From NCBI GenBank assembly GCA_032622095.1, contig CP136067.1:49641899-49705898 (forward strand): a stretch of DNA of 64,000 nucleotides, read 5' to 3'. The position numbers and the translations under genes were made by a program. This DNA is from Siphonodentalium dalli. Lineage: Eukaryota > Mollusca > Scaphopoda > Gadilida > Siphonodentaliidae. Each line of letters starts with the position of its first letter. Position 1 is the first letter of the stretch. Below the pieces are notes generated by a model. The model saw nothing but the letters and a program-made list of their open reading frames with translations, had not been told where the DNA came from and ran no database searches. Positions 58,901 to 64,000 of the stretch are shown here, in pieces.

Positions 58901-61900
58901 ATATTCAAGTCACGACTCTTGGCTTAGAATTATTTTGTACACTGTACAGGAAAGATTAAGGAAATATTTTTAATATTAGACAAGTGTCAGGTGTAATTAA
59001 ATGCCTTTCATGGATCAATGATCACCAATGAAAATTGAAATCTGAAACATGTGGTAATGTAAATACGGTATAGAAAATGCAGAGTACTGATAAATTAGCT
59101 TGGAGTATATGTTCATTTTAAATGATCTTTTCCTGAAATATTTCACTGTTGAATCGTTTTCATCATCCTAGTGAATATGGATGCAGATGGTGGGTTAGCC
59201 AAAATGCAGAATACTTTTTTTTATTTGTAAATTTTTAATTTTATACATGTACTAATAAAATGTAGATTACTGATGATCCACTGCCAGGATATAATGAAAT
59301 GAAACATTTTTGTGATTACTTTGATGACATTTTCCGACATTAACCGTTTCTTTACTAAATGGACTCTCCCATCCAGTTATAAAAGTATACATTGGAATGG
59401 TCTAGTATTCATCTGGAGAGATGTTTTATGAAGTATAAGCAGATGACAGAAAATACAAGAGCTGAAGGATTCCTATTCATTGGTGGGAAATGTCAAGATA
59501 ATAATTTCAATGGTTGTTTGTTGAACTTATTATCTGAACATTTCCTAAAGTAAAGGAACTACTATTCAATGTGTATTTAGTAAAGAAATAGTTAACTTAC
59601 AGCCTATGGATACTAACACCAATCTCTTTTCACCATCTGAAAATACCTTTATTCTCTCGTGGAATTAACATAGCTTTGTGTTTATTTTTGTAGTTCCTGT
59701 TGCCACATTAGTCCTTGGTCCTAACAAATCAAAGTTCACAGACTTCTACAGAGAAAACTTAAAGGATGGCTGTGAATTGTGTGAAAATGTCACATACTTA
59801 GGTGAGCTTTAAATTGGTTTAGAAAGTAAAACCAAGTTATTTACTTCCACAAATTCCACATACAAAGGTACGCTTCCACTGTCCTTAGAAAGTGAACCCA
59901 GTTGATTCCCATTAACCTTTGCGAAGAGAATTTGAATGGTGGCTGTGAATTGTACAAAATCATCATATTGGTGGAAGTAAAGCCTGCGCAATGCTGTGTT
60001 CCATATCTAGAACCACCAGAGAAGTTCCCCAAAAAAGGGACATCAGTTCTATGCCAGTTGTCTTCGGAACTATTTTTTTAGTTGATGCTGTGATTACTGA
60101 CTACTCTCAGGTGCCTAATAATCATGACGGCCGGTTCAAGTAACTACTCATCAGCGAGTTATCTAATGATAGCATAGCAGGCTAGCCACTAAATTCACCC
60201 TGTGATAACCTCATTCTGCTTAGACCTCATCTTCACTGGAAAGTTTCTTTGTTATCAAATTTCTATAGAAACTTCTTCACAAAGATTCTCACATAGATTC
60301 TATTTCTTTTATAGTTTTAATAGTTTCTCTATATCCCCAAATTGGCAGACGACGCATTGCATAATAGAGGTTCCCAATGGGTGTACATCACAATATTCAC
60401 CATTTGGGAACCTCCATCTGAGTCTATGTCTCCCATAGCAGATGAGGCCATGCAGAATGAGGTTCCCAGAGGGTGAATTTGGTGATGATAGCCTGCTATG
60501 TGGTATAGCGTCACAAAATTCCCCCCTCTGGGGACCTTGTTCTGCAAATGACAGGCACACTAAAATCAGGATGGTCAGTGGATGGTTTTGTTTATTGGGG
60601 AATATCGTCTTTTCAGCCACTGGAGTTACTGGACCATATCACAATGTTGGTTGATGGAGAATTAGCCATGCAGAGAGTTAATTTCACTGGGAAAATAGCT
60701 TCACTGCACAGTGCACATAGATCATGCCATGAATCTGTACTCTGGCTAACGCCCATAGAGATCATATTACACCAGTACAAAGCCTTGGAACTTTTTGAAG
60801 TTTTGACAGGGAACCTTATAAAGTCGAGAAAATAATGCAGGGAATATATTTCTTTGTTATTATTTGTTCCTTAATACTGTACTTCACTGTATTATCTCAA
60901 TTGGAAACTTGTTCAAACTGTGTATTATCGGAAATTCTTACCAATGAAATGCAATTAAAAAGTTTTAAGGTTTTTACTTATTGCCTTTGAATAGAATGCA
61001 TTTTCTTGACCTACCCGCACTTCCTTGACATGTTGGGATTTTGCCACTAGTTACAATATCGGTAAAATAAATGCAGTTGTGTCGCGAACTGGTCTAATTG
61101 TTCATTAAAATGTGCTGGTACTGAGAATGAGCACACAAGTGTGTTGGTATGCGATCATGAGAAATACATTGATAGATGTAATAAATGGTGGAAACTGCAT
61201 TGATGCCACAATTAGAATGACATATTATTGCTGATTGTATTCTAAAATTAATCATCCACTTCAGACATGGCTAATTGGGTCTACAAAGTTTGTATACATA
61301 ATTTGGAAGGAGGGATAATATAGGTCGACAAATACATGAATATCAATCTATAGGATTTATATACTCTGAAACAACTTGTCGGGGACATAGCAATTATCCA
61401 GCAGTATTCTGTATTAGGTCTTTACTTTTACTATATCTGGAATACAGTAATGCCCTAAATAATCGACTCCTTAACCACAGCAGAATTATGGGTAACTTTT
61501 CAGGATTTAGTCAGAAATATGGCTTGTTGCCATTCATCGGAAAGCTCTCGGTGAGAGCTTTCCGATGAATGGCAACAATCCATATTTCCAACTAAATCCT
61601 GAAAAGTTACCCATAATTCTGCTGTGGTTAAGGAGCCGATTATTTAGAGCATTACTGTAGGCCTTTACTTTTACTATATCTGAAATAGACTAACAAGGAA
61701 TGCTCTTTATTGTTCCATGCTGAAGAAAATTCAGGATCCAAATTTCAAAATTCTGTGATTTGAATAAGTCGTTGCGGCATAAAAAGTCTGCATAAAGGTA
61801 GAATTTGCCTTATTTATCAACTTATTTGGCTCTCTGTAATTGGATCGGAATGTAGCAAAAGTGAATATAATTCCTGGCTTCAAACCACCATGGGGCTTTA

Positions 61901-63697
61901 ATATTATATTACAGTAATACCTCGCCAAACCGGAACCTTTATAAACCGAATCCCTCTCTATACCAAACGAATTGTCCAGTCCTGAATTCACCCAAGTGCA
62001 TTCTCACTAAAAATTACCTCTGTAAACTGGAACTTCTCTATTCCAAATATCGGACAGATTTGTTAGTCCATAATTTTACCTCTCAAATCTGGACGAGCCT
62101 GTATACAGGTAAAGTAGTTTCGTACTATTGTATAAGCTTACTGATTTAGTTAGCGGTCTTTTGTTCAGCGAATGATTTGAATTGGATCGTAACAACAGGT
62201 GTCTGCTTAGATATCTATGCATATTTCACAGATTTAGTGAACAGTGGTGACTTCACAGAGAATTAGAGCTCTGACATTTTGTTTTTATACATCAGTTGTT
62301 GTGTTAGTTTGACTCTATTACAACAGTTGTCAAAACACTAATTTGCTATATGTATACAATGGTGGTGTGTAGTCACCACAACAATTTGAATTGATCTATC
62401 ACAATGAATGTCATCATGGAAATGAAAGCGATGACAGAAGCAACAATCGATAAGTCAGCATGTGCACATACAGTAATGCTCTAATTAATCGACCTCTTAA
62501 CGACGGCAGAATTATGGGTAACTTTTCAGGATTTAGTCGGAAATATGGCTTGTTGCCATTCATCGGAAAGCTCTCGGGGAGAGCTTTCCGATGAATGGCA
62601 ACAAGCCATATTTCCGACTAAATCCTGAAAAGTTACCCATAATTCTGCTTTGGTTAAGAGGTCGATTAATTAGAGAATTACTGTACACAGTCAGACTGAT
62701 TCACCATAAAATTTATCCTTTTCATGTCTTATATTATGTACATATTATCATATTTATCTATATCTTTTGTATGATGTGTTGTTTATATTTGTAGTTGATT
62801 TTCGTAGTTTATTCAATAAAGTCACATTAATCAATAATAATGCAGTGTTTGTGTCTTGGTGACTCTTGGTAAAGGCGGCAATATTTTCCGATGGGGACAC
62901 AATTTTCTATAAACCGAAACCTCTCTAAACCAAACGGAAGGGCCGGGCCAAAGAGTGTTCGGTTTTGAGAGATTTTACTCTATTATAATTTTTCAGGTTC
63001 GCGGGGATTATATTGTGGCAGCTCTGGACTACATATCGCATACCTGAGTGGCACGGATGCAGAAGCATCATCTGAAATCCACTTTAATTCATCCGACTTA
63101 TCAGCCATCACAGAACCAATTACCTCTGACACCAAATTTCAGGGTGTCGACATCCTCATGACCTCTCAATGGCCAAAGGGAATAGAAAAATATGCACCCA
63201 AGGTAGTATTGCTGTCCTCAACGGTTTACCCCTTTCTCTATTAAATACTCATTAATGAGTAGTTCCCATAGGAAATGTTCATTTAATAAGTTCAACAAAC
63301 GACCACAGGTTGTTTGTTGAACTTATTATCTGAATATGAATCATTTTTCTCTTGTATTATATGTTTTTCTGTCTGTTGTCTGCTTTTATTACCTGAATTC
63401 CCCTCCAAATGAATAATCAACCATCGAGATTCGAACATATGACATCTTCACGCCATGACATTACAAGTGAAGCATGCTAAATACTGGACCAACATATCAC
63501 TACATGTATCTAACATATACCATATGGTTTTACTAACAATGACCATTGATTAAATCTTAAATTGATTTGCTCCAGGACGACACTGTTGACAGCAGTATAT
63601 GTGGATCAGATGCCATCTCATCTCTCTGTCTCATGCTGAAGCCTCGGTACCATTTCAGTGCAGCTCAGAATGTTTTCTATGAGAGAATTCCTTACAG
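55903..63697 (+). CDS. CWF19L1: CWF19-like protein 1, N-terminal half (partial: start codon and C-terminal half missing)
   Basis: Five exons (55903-55987, 57992-58067, 59694-59801, 62997-63202, 63576-63697) total 597 bases and join to 199 codons in one frame. The protein begins LAVGDVEGNFNKLFSRI, the metallophosphoesterase-like N-terminal domain of CWF19L1/Drn1, and ends at KPRYHFSA...YERIPYR, the equivalent of the Dbr1 PRY motif. In yeast the relative Drn1 acts with the lariat debranching enzyme Dbr1 in the nucleus; in humans loss of CWF19L1 causes a recessive ataxia. As in the family, metal-binding residues of true phosphatases are not all kept, so catalysis is doubtful. The C-terminal CwfJ (HIT-like) domains lie beyond the right edge. 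Introns are full of MITEs. Confidence 0.95.
55988..57991 (+). other. CWF19L1 intron with a large inverted-terminal-repeat insertion
   Basis: 2,004 bases, of which 56,302-57,720 is one transposon. The remainder is non-coding. Confidence 0.8.
56302..57720. mobile_element. Non-autonomous DNA transposon with CAGGGTTTCCGCCAAG ends
   Basis: About 1.4 kb between CAGGGTTTCCGCCAAG and CTTGGCGGAAACCCTG. Minus-strand frames inside (57,143-57,394 and 57,439-57,723) are short and unrecognised. A 26-base phrase (GAGATCCCGTGCTATCGTAC) occurs twice, at about 57,190 and 57,318. No clear target duplication. A related end stands alone at 55,111. Confidence 0.75.
57992..58067 (+). CDS. CWF19L1: CWF19L1 exon
   Basis: Acceptor TGCTTTTCAG; encodes LLLCLGEFFGENTDEWEQYK and KTGSKK. 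The donor AAAG|GTGATA is weaker than the others. Phase 0 in, phase 1 out. Confidence 0.95.
59344..59591. mobile_element. TTAA-type MITE family D, complete copy in CWF19L1 intron
   Basis: 248 bases with ends CCGTTTCTTTACTAAATGG and CATTTAGTAAAGAAATAG-type inverse, flanked by TTAA (59,340-59,343 and 59,592-59,595). Relatives at 43.2, 63.2 and 16.5 kb. Confidence 0.8.
59694..59801 (+). CDS. CWF19L1: CWF19L1 exon
   Basis: Acceptor ATTTTTGTAG, donor TTAG|GTGAGC. Encodes VPVATLVLGPNKSKFTDFY and CELCENVTYLG, matching the family's Leu-Gly-Asn-Asn...Ile-Thr-Tyr-Leu-Gly region. Confidence 0.95.
59925..59985 (+). repeat. Decayed partial duplicate of the preceding CWF19L1 exon
   Basis: GAGAATTTGAATGGTGGCTG followed by TGAATTGTACAAAATCATCA parallels exon bases 59,751-59,797 (GAGAAAACTTAAAGGATGGC, TGTGAATTGTGTGAAAATGT), with small indels. 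Not in a usable frame. Confidence 0.45.
60335..60546. repeat. Two adjacent hairpins with GAGGTTCCCA stems
   Basis: GAGGTTCCCAATGGGTG faces CACCATTTGGGAACCTC with about 20 bases between; next, GCAGAATGAGGTTCCCAGAGGG faces its near complement ending GACCTTGTTCTGC at 60,546. The two share stem words and are probably duplicated inverted-repeat elements within the CWF19L1 intron. Confidence 0.65.
60718..60900 (+). repeat. Single arm of the 11.5-kb foldback MITE family
   Basis: Shares CCATGAATCTGTACTCTGG, AGAGATCATATTACACCAGT, TTTGAAGTTTTGACAGGGAA and CAGGGAATATATTTCTT with 11,500-11,690. Confidence 0.8.
61445..61657. mobile_element. Palindromic MITE family E, copy 2
   Basis: 213 bases, near-perfect palindrome with CAGTAAT / ATTACTG ends and TA on both sides (61,443-61,444 and 61,658-61,659). 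The TA duplication and CAGT ends are the pogo/Tc1-mariner pattern. Confidence 0.88.
61912..62980. mobile_element. Pogo-like non-autonomous element abutting a CWF19L1 exon
   Basis: 1,069 bases with ends CAGTAATACCTCGCCAAACC and an inverse of about 70 percent identity (GGTTTTGAGAGATTTTACTC), TA on both sides. Sub-terminal TATAAACCGAA / CTCTCTAAACCAAACGG words repeat. It holds MITE E copy 3 inside. The right end lies 16 bases before the exon at 62,997. Confidence 0.75.
62471..62683. mobile_element. Palindromic MITE family E, copy 3 (nested)
   Basis: 213 bases, CAGTAATGCTCTAATTAATC to its inverse, TA on both sides (62,469-62,470, 62,684-62,685). Nested in the pogo-like element 61,912-62,980. Confidence 0.88.
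62997..63202 (+). CDS. CWF19L1: CWF19L1 exon
   Basis: Acceptor TAATTTTTCAG, donor AAG|GTAGTA. Encodes GLYCGSSGLHIAYLSGTDA and FQGVDILMTSQWPKGIEKY, the family's conserved strand and Ser-Pro-Trp-Pro-like motif (here Ser-Gln-Trp-Pro). The acceptor tract starts about 16 bases after a pogo-like transposon end. Confidence 0.95.
63224..63340. mobile_element. TTAA-type MITE family D, fragment
   Basis: TACCCCTTTCTCTATTAAATACTC and TGAGTAGTTCCCATAGGAAA, then AATAAGTTCAACAAAC facing GTTTGTTGAACTTATT. Begins about 22 bases after an exon donor. Confidence 0.6.
63419..63497 (-). repeat. tRNA-derived SINE head or tRNA pseudogene (Thr-like)
   Basis: On the minus strand: GGTCCAGTATTTAGCATGCT resembles box A and the D arm, CTTCACTTGTAATG an anticodon arm with TGT (threonine), and ATGTTCGAATCTC box B. 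Acceptor and T stems are imperfect, so it is not a working tRNA gene. Length and order fit a tRNA-derived SINE. Confidence 0.5.
63576..63697 (+). CDS. CWF19L1: CWF19L1 exon
   Basis: Acceptor TTGCTCCAG, donor ACAG|GTAAAT, phase 0 in and phase 2 out. Encodes ICGSDAISSLCLMLKPRYHF then the YERIPYR stretch. The next exon is outside the window. Confidence 0.95.
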
Positions 63698-63785
63698 GTA
63701 AATAATTAAGTTAAATGGATTCAAGGTCTTCGAAGTGGGTCCGTGTGAAATAAGATAAATGTTGTAAAAATCTGTAAAACAACTA

Positions 63786-63932
63786 CAGCAATGTCCAAAA
63801 TAATCGAGCCTTAAACCACAGCAGAATTATGGGAAATTTTTCAAGATTTAGTCGGAAATATGGCTTGTCACCTTTCATCGGAAAGCTCTTGGTGAGAGCT
63901 TTCCGATGAATGGCAACAAACCATTTTTCCGC
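63786..63932. mobile_element. Palindromic MITE family E, copy 4 (right arm truncated)
   Basis: CAGCAATGTCCAAAATAATC start with TA before it, hairpin centre near 63,890, and the right arm ending after AACCATTTTTCCGCTAAA. The last copy in this gene's introns seen here. Confidence 0.8.
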
Positions 63933-64000
63933 TAAAGGAAGCCTTTCACACTGAACTATATGGATATATGTCCTGCTTTGTAAACCACAGTAGGAAAGGG

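Overview
The window is animal nuclear DNA: AT-rich, intron-rich, full of short inverted-repeat transposons, and almost empty of long open frames. Both recognisable genes are split by introns with ordinary GT-AG borders. Gene content fits an aquatic invertebrate (mollusc, annelid, lancelet or similar) but I cannot name the species. It is not bacterial, and most open frames in it are chance.

Layout. (1) 1-7,619, minus strand: a gene running off the left edge that encodes a major-facilitator transporter of the nodulin-like type. Four exons join in frame. The first supplies a 417-residue hydrophilic N-terminal tail with repeated Tyr-Val-Asn motifs and three Arg-Arg-x-Ser motifs. Two possible further 5' exons lie at 12.5 and 13.9 kb. 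(2) 7.6-30 kb: mostly non-coding, with foldback elements, tandem duplications and a few orphan exon candidates (12.0, 24.1 and 28.4 kb). (3) 30-35 kb: fragments of two non-LTR retrotransposons. (4) 35-38 kb: a cluster of related direct and inverted repeats carrying two datable MITE insertions. (5) 38-47 kb: retroposon tails, more MITEs, a retrotransposon 3' end, and a globin-like exon remnant cut by a MITE. (6) 47.9-51.1 kb: a 3.2-kb foldback element whose arms hold more than 30 copies of the palindrome TTTTACTTAAGTAAAA or close variants. (7) 52.4-54.8 kb: another foldback element with arrayed arms and two 5S-rRNA-like sequences. (8) 55.9 kb to the right edge, plus strand: five consecutive exons of CWF19L1, a factor of the lariat-debranching/spliceosome-recycling pathway, with introns packed with MITEs.

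The strongest biology is the transporter's repeated YVN tail, which resembles a multi-site SH2 docking platform, and the palindrome-array element. The latter offers many TTAA targets and has demonstrably received one TTAA-specific MITE in one arm while the other arm keeps the empty site. At least four MITE families in the window appear to use TTAA targets, two use TA, and one has an 8-bp target duplication confirmed against a paralogous empty site in the same window.
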